64,000 bases of DNA, from the NCBI RefSeq assembly GCF_004331955.1, contig NZ_CP036532.1:2170001-2234000 (forward strand), given 5' to 3'. This document shows positions 8,442-17,622 of the stretch, piece after piece (position 1 is the stretch's first letter; each line of letters opens with the position of its first letter). Under the pieces are notes generated by a model that worked only from the letters and a program-made list of their open reading frames with translations, did no database searches and had not been told where the DNA came from. Origin of the DNA: Roseitalea porphyridii. GTDB taxonomy: Bacteria > Pseudomonadota > Alphaproteobacteria > Rhizobiales > Rhizobiaceae. A program made the translations under genes and the position numbers.

Positions 8442-11400
8442 ATGGCGCAAAACAGGAACGCACAGGACCTGGATGCCGATATGGAACTGGCGCTTCAGGA
8501 AGCGCTGGAAGAAGATCTGGCAAGTGACGACGCCGACGTCGATCTCGACAGCGAACTCTCGCTCGACGATTTCGAGGCCCAGGTCAGCAAGGCCGCCAAC
8601 GAGTTGAGCAGCGCGCGCGGCGGAGATCGCGCCGACGCCGGGCCGACGAGTGCGGGAACGGTCGCGGCAACCGCGGCTGCAGCGACCGCGGCCACGCCCG
8701 CTTTCCGCGCCGCCAATGACGACAATGCCGAGCGCGAATACGCCCAGCTTCTCGAACGCATCAACACCGGCCCGACCGGCCGGCCCCTCATGTGGGCCTT
8801 CCTGATCAGCCTGGTCTGGTTGGCCGGCGCCGCCGCGCTCGCGCACATCCTCTATTCGCCCGACGTCTGGCAGATCCGCACGATCGAGCAGGTCCGCGCG
8901 CTGCCCGGCGTGATCGCCATCGCGATCGGCACGATCGTGCCGATCGTCATGTTCTTCGGTTTCGGCATCATGGTCCGCCGGGCCAGCGAAATGCGCAACA
9001 CCGCCCGCTCGATGAGCGAGATCGCCTTCCGGCTGGCCGCGCCCGAGAACCTCGCCCAGGATCGCGTCGCCATGGTCGGCCAGGCGGTGCGCCGCGAAGT
9101 TGCCGCCATGGGCGAAGGCATCGAGCGCACGATCGCCCGCGCCACCGAACTCGAAGCGCTGATGCAGAACGAGGTGACCGAACTCGAACGCGCCTACTCG
9201 GACAACGAGGTGCGCGTACGGTCGCTTCTGAGCGAACTGGGCAACCAGCGCGAGGGCGTCGTCACCCACGCCGAGCGGCTGCGCGCGTCCATCTCCGGGG
9301 CCCACGAACAGCTTCGCGACGAACTGACCAACGTCACCGACACGCTCAGCGACAAGGTCACCGCTGCCTCGACGCAACTCACCGGGGCGCTGAACCAGAC
9401 CGGCGACAGCCTGCTCGACCGGATCAACGAGACCGGGAATTCGGTCAACGCGGCGATCGCCGGCCAGGTCAACGAGATCAGCGGACGCTTCACCGCCTCG
9501 GGCGACGCGCTGGCGAGCCTGATCGAGACGCGCATCGCCAATCTCAGCGAGGCGACCGACACCGCCGGCCGCGAACTCGGCCAGACCATCGAAAGCCAGA
9601 TCGAGCGCATGCGTTCGGTGCTTTCCGAACGCGGCGACCATCTGGTCGGCGAATTCGAGACGCGCATCTCGGCGGTCGACCAGAGCACCGAGCGGCTCAA
9701 CAGCGCGCTCGACGCGCGCGCCCGCCAGCTCAACGAGACGCTGCTGGAGCGCACCCGCGCCATCGCGGACACGCTGTCCGAAGGCGCCAGCTCGATCACC
9801 GAGACGGCCGAGACCGCCCGCGCCAGCGTCGCCGACCAGGTCGGCGCGCTCGAGACGTCGCTGTCGGAGACGCTGGACAGCCGCGGCGCGGCCTTCTCGC
9901 AGCGGCTCGAGGCCATTTCCGATCGGATGACAGGCGCCATCGACGCGCGCACGGCCGAATTCCTCGAAAAGACCGAGGCACGCAGCCAGGCCATGACGGA
10001 TGCGGTCGACCGCACGGCGCAATCGCTCGCCGACTCCATGGACAGCCACGCCGCGCGTCTGGACGGCAAGGCCGAAGAGCTGTCGGGCCGGTTCACCGCG
10101 ATGACCGAGGACGGCATCGGCAAGCTCGCCGCGCAGGTCGACGAAGCCGGCCAGCGCATGGATGAGAAGACGCAGGCGGCCTTCGCGGCGGCAAGCCACA
10201 ACAGCCAGCGCATCACCGGCGCTCTGGAAGAACAGGCAGCAGCCATGGAGCGCCGCGCCGCCGAGATGGCCCAGCGCGTCGAAGCGGCCATCGCCGATGC
10301 GTCGGGCCGGTTCAATGCCAGCGGCGACGCCGTCGCCGACGCCATCTCCATGTCGACGAAGACCGCGCTCCAGGGTCTGCAGGACTCCGAGCAGCGCCTG
10401 ACGAGCGGTCTTTCCAGCCTGAACGAGACGGTCACCGCCAAGCTCAACAGCGCCGGCGAAGCGCTTCTCGACCGCCTGCTGACGACCTCGATGGAGACGA
10501 GCGCGCAGATCAGCCACACGGCGGACGGTTCGGTTTCCGAGATCGAGGCGGCCAACCAGCGCCTCGTCGCGTCGATCGCATCGCTGCGCGAGGAGACCGA
10601 AGGCGCGCTGAGCACAATGAGCGACGACGCGCTCGGACGGCTTTCGGGGGCCGGCGAACAGGCCGCGCAGCGGATCGAGGACGTCAACCGCCGCACCTCG
10701 CAGAGCATCGAGGCGCTGCGCGACTCCACCGTCGAACGCCTGAAGACGACGAGCGACGAGACGATCGGCCTCTTGAACGCGACGACCGAGACGTCGGTCT
10801 CGATGATCGCCGACACGACGAGCGGATTTCTCGAAAAGCTCGACGAACGCACCGGCGCCATGTTCGAGGCTACCCAGCGCGCCGCCGAGCGCCTGTCCGA
10901 GGCGCTGGAGGCCCCCGGCGCCGACATCGACGCCAAGACGCGCGAACTCACCGGCCGGCTGGCCGCGATGGCCGAGCAGATCGCCTCGTCGGTGGAAGTG
11001 CGCTCGAACGCCGCGATCGCTTCGCTTGCCGATGCGACACAGTCGCTCGAAGCGGCCTTCCAGTCGCAGTCGGGCGTCGTCGACGAACGCACGCAGACCA
11101 TGCAGCGCGCACTCGAAGCGGGCATCGACAATGTCCGGCGCGTGCTCGAGGACAGCGCCGGCCGGCTTGCCGGCTCGCTGCGCGAGCGGGTGATGGAAAC
11201 CCGCGCCGCGATCGACCAGGAAGCCGAGCGCGTGGCGCAGCTCGGCAGCGACCAGAGCGAGCATGCCTCCGAACGGCTCAACGCCGTCCTCAAGGCGCAC
11301 CAGGAAGCGATCAGCCACGACATCGCCAACTACGACCGCCAGATCGGCGAACGCACGACCGCGCTCGCGCAGACGCTGGAGACGACCGCCGTCCCGCTCA

Positions 11401-13022
11401 TCGAGCGGCTCGGCAAGGACGGCGCCGACGTTGCCGCGCAGCTCGAAACGGCCACGCGCGCGGCAACCGAGCGCCTGCGGTCCGAGAACGAGGCGCTGGT
11501 CACCGCGCTCGCCAGCGGCACCGCCGACACGCTCCAGGCGGTCGAAGCGATGCAGAACAACCTGTCCGGCTCGGTCGAATCCCTGCTCGACCGCACCCGC
11601 TCCACCGTCGACACCATGCACGACACGCTGGGCGGTTCGGTGGGCGGCCTGCTCGACAGGCTTTCGGCCTCCAATGCCAAGCTCGGCGAACTGATCGAGA
11701 TGGCGGCCGGCAATCTGGGTTCGCTCGAGGACCGGCTGGCCAAGAGCACCGACGGGTTCAGCGACCGGCTGGGCACGATCCAGAACGAGTTGCGCGAGAC
11801 CACCGACGGCTTCACCAACCGGGCCGACAGCGTCGCGCAGAACCTGCAGAGCTCCGTCCTGCTTCTGGGCAACAACACCGAAAAGCTCGACCAGGTCTCG
11901 CAGAACACGCTGTCCCAGGTCGCCTCGATCGCCTCGCGATTCGACGAGCACGGCCGCGTTCTGTCCTCGGCTTCAGAACTTCTGGGTCAGGCGCAGTCCA
12001 ACCTCGAAGCGACGCTCACCGAGCGCCGCGACGCGCTCGAGACCCTGTCGTCGGGCCTGGTCTCCAAGTCCGAGGAGATCCAGCAGATCATGCGTTCTTT
12101 CGAAAGCGTGATCGCCGGCACCCTGTCGAAGATCGAGGAACGGGCGACTTCGTCGACCGACGCGCTGGCGGCCAACATCCGCCAGACCGCCGACGAAGCG
12201 ATGAGCCGGTTCGACGACGCGACCGCGCAGATGCGCCGCGTCTCGGCGGAGATCCGCAACGAACTCGAAAGCGCCCGCGACGAGGTTCGCCGCGGCGTGC
12301 TCGAACTGCCCGAGGAGACACGCGAAAGCGCCAACGCGATGCGCCGGGCCGTTTCCGAGCAGATCAACGCGCTCAAGGATCTCTCGCGCATCGTCGAGGA
12401 ATCGGGACGCGCGTTCGACGTGGGAGGCTCGACCGGCGGAAAAAAGCCGCAAGCCCGGTCGGATAGCGCCGAAACGCGCTATTCTGCCGGGCCTTCGGTC
12501 GACACCGCGCCCGATCTGCGCGGCGGTCTCGATCTTGCTCCGCCGCCGATCGCCCCGCGCGCCAGCGAGGCCCCGCGCCAGTACGAGACCGCCTCGAGCG
12601 ACGGCGGTGGCTGGGTCAGCGATCTTCTCAAGCGCGCTTCCAGCGACGAGCCGGCCCAGCCGCAGCGGGCGCCGGCCCAGACGGTGGATTCGCTCAATTC
12701 GCTGTCGGTCGACATCGCCCGCGCGATCGACCACGAGGCGGCGAGCCAGCTCTGGGAACGCTATCGGCGCGGCGAGCGGGACATCTTCACCCGTCGCCTG
12801 TACACGCTCGCCGGTCAGCGCACCTTCGACGAGATCAAGGCCCGCTACACGCGCGATGGTGCGTTCCGCACCTCGGTCGACCGCTACATCCGTGACTTCG
12901 AGCGCCTGCTCGGCGATGTCGCGCGCAACGACCGCGACGGTCTGATGACGCAGACCTACCTGACCTCGGACACCGGCAAGGTCTACACCATGCTGGCCCA
13001 CGCCAGCGGCCGGCTCGCCTGA
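8442..13022 (+). CDS. giant membrane-anchored coiled-coil protein, GPR/RgsE (growth pole ring)-like
   Basis: A 1,526-residue protein. The first 110 residues are acidic and Ala-rich. Two transmembrane helices follow (about 116-138 and 155-178), then about 1,200 residues of almost unbroken amphipathic helix made of apolipoprotein-like repeats (ARQLNETLLERTRAIADTL and similar). A Pro/Ser-rich linker (about 1315-1410) leads to a compact, conserved-looking C-terminal domain of 110 residues (FTRRLYTLAGQRTFDEIKAR). This architecture matches the Agrobacterium growth-pole-ring protein and Sinorhizobium RgsE, which organise polar growth, although this copy is shorter than the Agrobacterium protein of roughly 2,100 residues. 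Such genes are often mislabelled kinesin-like. The start is fixed by AGGTGAGG six bases upstream. Assignment is by architecture, not alignment. Confidence 0.75.
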   Translation: MAQNRNAQDLDADMELALQEALEEDLASDDADVDLDSELSLDDFEAQVSKAANELSSARGGDRADAGPTSAGTVAATAAAATAATPAFRAANDDNAEREYAQLLERINTGPTGRPLMWAFLISLVWLAGAAALAHILYSPDVWQIRTIEQVRALPGVIAIAIGTIVPIVMFFGFGIMVRRASEMRNTARSMSEIAFRLAAPENLAQDRVAMVGQAVRREVAAMGEGIERTIARATELEALMQNEVTELERAYSDNEVRVRSLLSELGNQREGVVTHAERLRASISGAHEQLRDELTNVTDTLSDKVTAASTQLTGALNQTGDSLLDRINETGNSVNAAIAGQVNEISGRFTASGDALASLIETRIANLSEATDTAGRELGQTIESQIERMRSVLSERGDHLVGEFETRISAVDQSTERLNSALDARARQLNETLLERTRAIADTLSEGASSITETAETARASVADQVGALETSLSETLDSRGAAFSQRLEAISDRMTGAIDARTAEFLEKTEARSQAMTDAVDRTAQSLADSMDSHAARLDGKAEELSGRFTAMTEDGIGKLAAQVDEAGQRMDEKTQAAFAAASHNSQRITGALEEQAAAMERRAAEMAQRVEAAIADASGRFNASGDAVADAISMSTKTALQGLQDSEQRLTSGLSSLNETVTAKLNSAGEALLDRLLTTSMETSAQISHTADGSVSEIEAANQRLVASIASLREETEGALSTMSDDALGRLSGAGEQAAQRIEDVNRRTSQSIEALRDSTVERLKTTSDETIGLLNATTETSVSMIADTTSGFLEKLDERTGAMFEATQRAAERLSEALEAPGADIDAKTRELTGRLAAMAEQIASSVEVRSNAAIASLADATQSLEAAFQSQSGVVDERTQTMQRALEAGIDNVRRVLEDSAGRLAGSLRERVMETRAAIDQEAERVAQLGSDQSEHASERLNAVLKAHQEAISHDIANYDRQIGERTTALAQTLETTAVPLIERLGKDGADVAAQLETATRAATERLRSENEALVTALASGTADTLQAVEAMQNNLSGSVESLLDRTRSTVDTMHDTLGGSVGGLLDRLSASNAKLGELIEMAAGNLGSLEDRLAKSTDGFSDRLGTIQNELRETTDGFTNRADSVAQNLQSSVLLLGNNTEKLDQVSQNTLSQVASIASRFDEHGRVLSSASELLGQAQSNLEATLTERRDALETLSSGLVSKSEEIQQIMRSFESVIAGTLSKIEERATSSTDALAANIRQTADEAMSRFDDATAQMRRVSAEIRNELESARDEVRRGVLELPEETRESANAMRRAVSEQINALKDLSRIVEESGRAFDVGGSTGGKKPQARSDSAETRYSAGPSVDTAPDLRGGLDLAPPPIAPRASEAPRQYETASSDGGGWVSDLLKRASSDEPAQPQRAPAQTVDSLNSLSVDIARAIDHEAASQLWERYRRGERDIFTRRLYTLAGQRTFDEIKARYTRDGAFRTSVDRYIRDFERLLGDVARNDRDGLMTQTYLTSDTGKVYTMLAHASGRLA

Positions 13023-13054
13023 TCGGGCACGCCCAACAAGGACAAACGCATCAG

Positions 13055-13090
13055 AACCCCGCGCCCTCGCCGGCGCGGGGTTCTTCGTTT
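13055..13090. terminator. Rho-independent terminator, probably bidirectional
   Basis: An 11-bp perfect stem (AACCCCGCGCC / GGCGCGGGGTT at 13055-13065 and 13072-13082) with a 6-base loop is followed by the T-rich tail TTCTTCGTTT. It lies 33 bp after the stop of the GPR-like gene and 14 bp past the stop of the convergent lipoprotein gene, so it can serve both strands. The tail is better on the plus strand. Confidence 0.85.
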
Positions 13091-13103
13091 CCGCATTGTC
13101 GGT

Positions 13104-13757
13104 TCAGATCAGTTCGGCAACCCAGCCGACGATGTCGGCGGCGACGCGCGTGAATGCGGCGTTGAGCGCCCGCACATAGACGTCCGGCGCGGCGCTGCGC
13201 GACACCGGCACGGCGACCTCGAAGCGCCGGTCGGCACGCACCACGCCGTTCCGGTCGTCGAGCAGCTTGACCTCGATCTCCACCTCGGCGACGCCCGCCG
13301 GCACGTCGATACCGAAAGCGCGGATGTTGGTGACGATCTGGTAGTCGATCGCAAGGCCCTGTCCGGGCAGGCCGACGCCCGAAAAGCGATCGGCGCGGTC
13401 GAAGCTTTCGGCGAGCCGGCGCTGGACGAGCCGGGGCAGCCGGTCGCCCCAGCGGGAATCGCCAAGATACTGGATCGTGAACGGCGCCGTCTCGACGACG
13501 ATGTTGTCGGAATCGAGCGCCTGCACCGCGACGGGTTCGGCGATCAGGATCTGCGTGCCGCGCCGGACCGGTCCTGCCGGTACCTGGGAGGGCGCAACCA
13601 GATTGAACGTGTCGGGCGGGTCCTCGGTGGCCCCGAGCGCGGCACAGCCATGCAGCAGTGCGGCCGCGGCCGAGACCGCGATCAGCCGATGCGCCCGGCG
13701 CCGCCATGGCCGCTCCGCGACGCGCGCGGCACACTCCAACTCGTTGTCATGGCGCAT
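13104..13757 (-). CDS. ABC-type transport auxiliary lipoprotein (Mla/Pqi type)
   Basis: A 217-residue protein with a lipoprotein signal peptide: an arginine-rich start, then LIAVSAAAALLHGC with the lipobox cysteine near residue 38. The mature part resembles the ABC-type transport auxiliary lipoprotein family (PqiC/DUF330), for example QILIAEPVAVQALDSDNIVV and RWGDRLPRLVQRRLAESFDR. These proteins sit in the outer membrane and work with MCE-domain lipid shuttles. It is the last gene of the mlaE-mlaF-mlaD run, 70 bp after mlaD, and its stop meets the shared terminator. The ATG at 13757 was chosen because it gives a proper signal sequence. Confidence 0.85.
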   Translation of the reverse strand: MRHDNELECAARVAERPWRRRAHRLIAVSAAAALLHGCAALGATEDPPDTFNLVAPSQVPAGPVRRGTQILIAEPVAVQALDSDNIVVETAPFTIQYLGDSRWGDRLPRLVQRRLAESFDRADRFSGVGLPGQGLAIDYQIVTNIRAFGIDVPAGVAEVEIEVKLLDDRNGVVRADRRFEVAVPVSRSAAPDVYVRALNAAFTRVAADIVGWVAELI

Positions 13758-13827
13758 GAACGCAGAACCACCGTGACCCGCTGACGGGCGCGATGAACCG
13801 TGCGCCCCTTTAACCGCCAACGGCTTA

Positions 13828-15510
13828 TCAGCGGCGCTGGCGTCCGTCAAAGCGCTTGACGTCGCCTTCGCCGCCGAACAGCAACCGCTGTGGATCGCGC
13901 TCGATGCTGGTGATCGCCTGCTCGATGCGCGTGATCGACCGGCGCGTGTCGGAAACGAGCGCCTCAACATCGCGCAGACCCCGATCCGAGAACCGTTCGA
14001 GCCCCCCGCCGATGGCATCGAGCCGCGCATCGAGATTGACGGCGACATCGCGGAACGCGCGCAGCGTCTCGCCGGCGTCGGCGATCAGCGTTTCGGCGCC
14101 CTCGCCGCCCTCACCGAGGAAGGATTCAAGCCGCGCCAGCACGCCGTCCACCCTGGTCGAGGCCGCGTTCAGCCGCTCGCTCAGTTCGGTGACGTTTGCG
14201 AAGATCGTGTCGATATCGTCCTCGCGCCCCTCGAGCGCCGCGGTGACCGCCTCGAGGTCGGAGGTGATCTCGCGCGCCGAGCGGCCGGCCTGGGCAAAGT
14301 CCTCCACGGCCGTGCCGACCGATTCGGGATCGACGGCGGCAAACAGTTCGTCGACCCGGTCGAACGAGCCTTCCACACGCGAGCCGACATTTTCCAGTCC
14401 CTCGAAGGTGCGCGTGGCCGAGGCAAGCAGCGCGTCGACATTGTCGGTCGTCTGGTCGAGATCGCCGGTAAACCCGCGCACGTCGGCGATGATCGCGCGC
14501 ACCTCCTCCGGGTCGATCGAGGCCAGCAGGGTTTCGGCGCGGCCGACCGTCTCATCGACCGACCGGACAACCTGCTGCGCGGCCTCGCCGGCCTGCGCGA
14601 AACCGTCGACCGCCGCGTTGACCGCCTCCGGATCGACCGCCGCGATCAGCGCGTCGACCTGATCGAAGGAACTGTCGACGCGCGTGCCGATCGTTTCAAG
14701 CCCCTCGAGCGTGGTACGGGCCGAGGCGACGAGCGTATCGAGATCGTCCGACGCGGTGGAAAGGTCTTCGGCGAAGTTTCGCACCTCTGCGACGATCGCG
14801 CTGACATCGTCGGGGTCGACGGCCGCGATCAGCTCGTCGGCGCCGGCGAGCGTCTGCTCGAGCGATCCGGCCAGCGTCTCGAGCGATCCGCCCAGCTCTC
14901 CCATCCCGGTCAGGAATTCGTCGATACGGCCCGAATTGGCGGCCAGTGCGTCACTGATCTCGGTGACGTTCTCGACCGCGGCGGTCAGCGGGCCACGTGC
15001 ATCGGCGACGAAACCCTCGACCTCCGACAGGATGTTGTCGGCGCGGTCGGCGATGTCCTGGGCCGTGGCCAGCAGATCGTTGAGCGGCGTCGGATCGGCG
15101 GTGATCGTCGCGATCTCGTTGCGCTCCTCGGCGACCGCGAACACGTTCGGCTGATCGACGGCGCCGCCCTCCAGTTCGATATGGGCAATGCCGGTCAGCC
15201 CGGTGAAGGAAAGAACCGCTTTCGTGGCCTCGGTGATCGGCAGGTCGCGGCGCACCTGCGCCTCGGCGATCACCACGCGTGGATTGTCGGCGGCGAATCC
15301 GAGCCGGTCGACCTTGCCCACGTCGATCCCGTTGAACTTGACCAGGCTGCCGTTCGAAAGACCCGTCACCGATCCCTCGATGATGATCCTCAACGGGGCG
15401 GTCTCGCCGCCGGTGTTGGTTCGCGCAATCCAGTAGACGAACGCGAACGCCGCCGCGAAGATCAGGACGGTGAAGGCGCCGACGGCCACGTAATTGGCTT
15501 TGGTTTCCAT
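13828..15510 (-). CDS. mlaD: MCE-domain lipid-binding protein, MlaD family
   Basis: A 560-residue periplasmic-facing subunit of an Mla-type lipid transporter. One N-terminal transmembrane helix (about residues 8-28, VAVGAFTVLIFAAAFAFVYW) is followed by an MCE domain (about 40-120, with VKFNGIDVGKV and SFTGLTGIAHIEL). The remaining 430 residues are a long helical, Ala/Asp/Glu-rich tail. This is far longer than E. coli MlaD (about 180 residues) but normal for rhizobial MCE proteins. The tail contains a tandem duplication of about 101 residues, listed separately. The ATG at 15510 was chosen because it starts just before the transmembrane helix. It lies 20 bp after mlaF. Confidence 0.9.
   Translation of the reverse strand: METKANYVAVGAFTVLIFAAAFAFVYWIARTNTGGETAPLRIIIEGSVTGLSNGSLVKFNGIDVGKVDRLGFAADNPRVVIAEAQVRRDLPITEATKAVLSFTGLTGIAHIELEGGAVDQPNVFAVAEERNEIATITADPTPLNDLLATAQDIADRADNILSEVEGFVADARGPLTAAVENVTEISDALAANSGRIDEFLTGMGELGGSLETLAGSLEQTLAGADELIAAVDPDDVSAIVAEVRNFAEDLSTASDDLDTLVASARTTLEGLETIGTRVDSSFDQVDALIAAVDPEAVNAAVDGFAQAGEAAQQVVRSVDETVGRAETLLASIDPEEVRAIIADVRGFTGDLDQTTDNVDALLASATRTFEGLENVGSRVEGSFDRVDELFAAVDPESVGTAVEDFAQAGRSAREITSDLEAVTAALEGREDDIDTIFANVTELSERLNAASTRVDGVLARLESFLGEGGEGAETLIADAGETLRAFRDVAVNLDARLDAIGGGLERFSDRGLRDVEALVSDTRRSITRIEQAITSIERDPQRLLFGGEGDVKRFDGRQRR
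14236..14841 (-). repeat. 101-residue tandem duplication inside mlaD
   Basis: Two adjacent units of 303 bp encode similar protein: unit A (14539-14841) runs from ADELIAAVDPDDVSAIVAEV and unit B (14236-14538) from AETLLASIDPEEVRAIIADV. The middle parts also align (LEGLETIGTRVDSSFDQVDA against FEGLENVGSRVEGSFDRVDE), as do the ends (DGFAQAGEAA against EDFAQAGRSA). The period is exactly 101 codons. It lies in the helical tail of the MCE protein, so it lengthens the periplasmic shaft. Confidence 0.8.
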
Positions 15511-15529
15511 AAATGACTGACCTAACGTC

Positions 15530-16306
15530 TCAACTCGGTGTGGCCTGGATGTGCCGCGCCCGTTTGCCCCGGAAATAGGACTTAATCCAGGCATCGTCGT
15601 TCTTCAGCATCTCCGACAGCGGACCGCAGGCGATCACGCGCCCCTCCCCCAGCACCGCGATCCGGTCGGCGACCGTGAACAGGCTGTCGAGGTCGTGGGT
15701 CACCATGTAGACGGTCAGACCCATCGTATCGCGCAGCTTGGCGATCAGTTCGTCGAACTCGGCCGCGCCGATCGGATCGAGGCCCGAGGTCGGCTCATCG
15801 AGGAAGACGATGTCGGGATCGAGCGACAGCGCCCGCGCGAGCGCGGCCCGCTTGATCATGCCGCCCGACAGTTCGGAGGGATATTTGTCGGCATCGCGCG
15901 GCCTGAGGCCGACCATCTCCAGCTTCACGATCGCCAGTTCGCGCATCAGCTTGCTGGGAAGCCGCACATATTCGCGCATCGGCACCTCGATGTTCTCGGC
16001 CACCGTGAGCGCCGAGAACAGCGCCCCGTGCTGAAACAGGACGCCCATGCGCATGTCGATGCCGATCCGCTCGTCCTCGCCGGCCTTTTCGATGTCCCGG
16101 CCGAAGATCGAGATGCTGCCCTCCTGCTTCGGCGTCAGCCCCAGGATCGCGCGCATCAGCACCGACTTGCCGGTGCCCGAAGCGCCGACGAAACCGAGAA
16201 TCTCGCCGCGCCGCACGTCGAGATCGAGATCGTGCAGCACGACGTGGTCGCCGAACTGCACGTGGATGTCGCGTACGCTCAGCACGATGTTGTCATTGCC
16301 CGCCAT
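15530..16306 (-). CDS. mlaF: lipid ABC transporter ATP-binding protein MlaF
   Basis: A 258-residue ABC ATPase. Walker A is GASGTGKS (about residue 42), the signature is SELSGGMIKRAALARALSL, Walker B is IVFLDEPTSGLDP, and the switch histidine is in VTHDLDS. The sequence FQHGALFSALTVAENIEVPM and the signature with GGMIKR are typical of the MlaF/Ttg2A branch that serves MCE systems. The ATG overlaps the mlaE stop (TGATG). It provides energy for lipid movement between the inner and outer membranes; the direction cannot be read from sequence. Confidence 0.93.
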   Translation of the reverse strand: MAGNDNIVLSVRDIHVQFGDHVVLHDLDLDVRRGEILGFVGASGTGKSVLMRAILGLTPKQEGSISIFGRDIEKAGEDERIGIDMRMGVLFQHGALFSALTVAENIEVPMREYVRLPSKLMRELAIVKLEMVGLRPRDADKYPSELSGGMIKRAALARALSLDPDIVFLDEPTSGLDPIGAAEFDELIAKLRDTMGLTVYMVTHDLDSLFTVADRIAVLGEGRVIACGPLSEMLKNDDAWIKSYFRGKRARHIQATPS

Positions 16307-17493
16307 CAGAAATCCACCGCCGCGAAGAACATCGCGAACAGGCCGTCGACGACGATGACCACGAAGATCGCCTTGACCACCGACGCTGTCACGCGCTCAC
16401 CCAGCGACTCCGCGCTGCCGCCGACCTTGATGCCCTCGACCGAGGCGATGATGCCGATGATGATCGCCATGAACGGCGCCTTGATGAGGCCGGCGAGAAA
16501 CGTCGTCATGTCGATCGCATCGCGCATCCGCGTGATGAACGCATCGGGCGAGATGCCCGAATAGGTCTGGGCGACGAACATGGCGCCAGCGAGAGCGGCG
16601 ATGTTGGCGATGAAGGCCAGCAGCGGCAGAGCGATGACCAGCGCCACCAGCCTCGGAAAGACGAGCACGCCGATCGGGTTGAGCCCGATCACCTGCAGCG
16701 CGTCGACCTCCTCGCGCATCTTCATCGAGCCGATCTCGGCGGTGATGGCGCTGCCGGACCGGCCAGCGATCATGATCGCGGTCAGCAGCACGCCGATCTC
16801 GCGCAGCACGAGGATGCCGACGAGATCGACCACGAAGATCTCGGCGCCGAAATAGCGAAGCTGGAAGGCGCCCTGCTGGGCGATGATCGCGCCGATGATC
16901 GTCGACATCAGCACGATGATCGGGATCGCGCGCACGCCCATCCGGTCGATCTGGTTGACGACGGGCGCCATCGCCAGCGTGTTGCGGTGGCCCGTCTTCA
17001 TCTGGCTGCCGCGCACCGCCGCGCCAAGGATGTGCAGACCCATTACCGCGTCGCCGCGCAGCTCGTACATGTAGCGGCCGAGCCCGCCGAGCGTCGCTGC
17101 AAGGCGATCGGTATGCGTCCGATCCTGTTGCGCCGACGGTGGACTGACGCTCTCCGAGACGGCGGCGACGAGCTGTTCCGCCGACGCCGAGAAACCCGAA
17201 AGCCGCGCCGGCTGGTTTCGGGCCTGCGCCGCACGCATGGTGCGCACGATCAGCCAGGCCCCGGCCGTGTCGACGGCCTCCACCCCTTCCGCGTCCAGAT
17301 GCAGCGTGCCGGCATCGCCGGCATCCTTGAGCGCCTGACGCAGCGGCGCGTCGGCGGCGCCGACGGTCGCAGTCAGCCATGCGCCCGAAAGGCGGATGAC
17401 CGGATCGGCGCCGGACTGGTCGAGTGCGACGCGTGGCGCGGATCTGGCCCTGAGCGCCTGGCGGTCCATGTCCTGATCGGTGACGAGGCTCAT
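16306..17493 (-). CDS. mlaE: lipid ABC transporter permease MlaE with N-terminal STAS-like domain
   Basis: A 395-residue permease. The first 125 residues look like a STAS domain (VIRLSGAWLTATVGAADA and LHLDAEGVEAVDTAGAWLIV), corresponding to the separate MlaB protein of E. coli. The MlaE permease region follows (about 140-395), with five or six hydrophobic segments. It includes the conserved motif GSMKMREEVDALQVIGLNP and the end IKVGGSAESLGERVTASVVK. Fusion of MlaB and MlaE functions is common in alphaproteobacteria. It is the first gene of the operon and is divergent from the DgcA gene across 129 bp. Confidence 0.92.
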   Translation of the reverse strand: MSLVTDQDMDRQALRARSAPRVALDQSGADPVIRLSGAWLTATVGAADAPLRQALKDAGDAGTLHLDAEGVEAVDTAGAWLIVRTMRAAQARNQPARLSGFSASAEQLVAAVSESVSPPSAQQDRTHTDRLAATLGGLGRYMYELRGDAVMGLHILGAAVRGSQMKTGHRNTLAMAPVVNQIDRMGVRAIPIIVLMSTIIGAIIAQQGAFQLRYFGAEIFVVDLVGILVLREIGVLLTAIMIAGRSGSAITAEIGSMKMREEVDALQVIGLNPIGVLVFPRLVALVIALPLLAFIANIAALAGAMFVAQTYSGISPDAFITRMRDAIDMTTFLAGLIKAPFMAIIIGIIASVEGIKVGGSAESLGERVTASVVKAIFVVIVVDGLFAMFFAAVDF

Positions 17494-17622
17494 CGTGCCT
17501 ATGTAGCGTGCCAAGGCCTCGCCGTCAGCAGGCAAGCCGAACCGAATGCCGCCGGGCGCCGCATTGCGCGGTGACCGGCCGAAGCGTAAGGCTCGGTTTC
17601 GATCCGCCGACAGGAGCAGCCC

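Noticed and set aside
8409-11951. Very long open frame antisense to the GPR-like gene (over 1,100 codons).
   Set aside because: High G+C coding sequence with few stops on the other strand commonly creates such frames. It lacks protein character, and the plus-strand gene has a proper ribosome site, membrane helices and family architecture.
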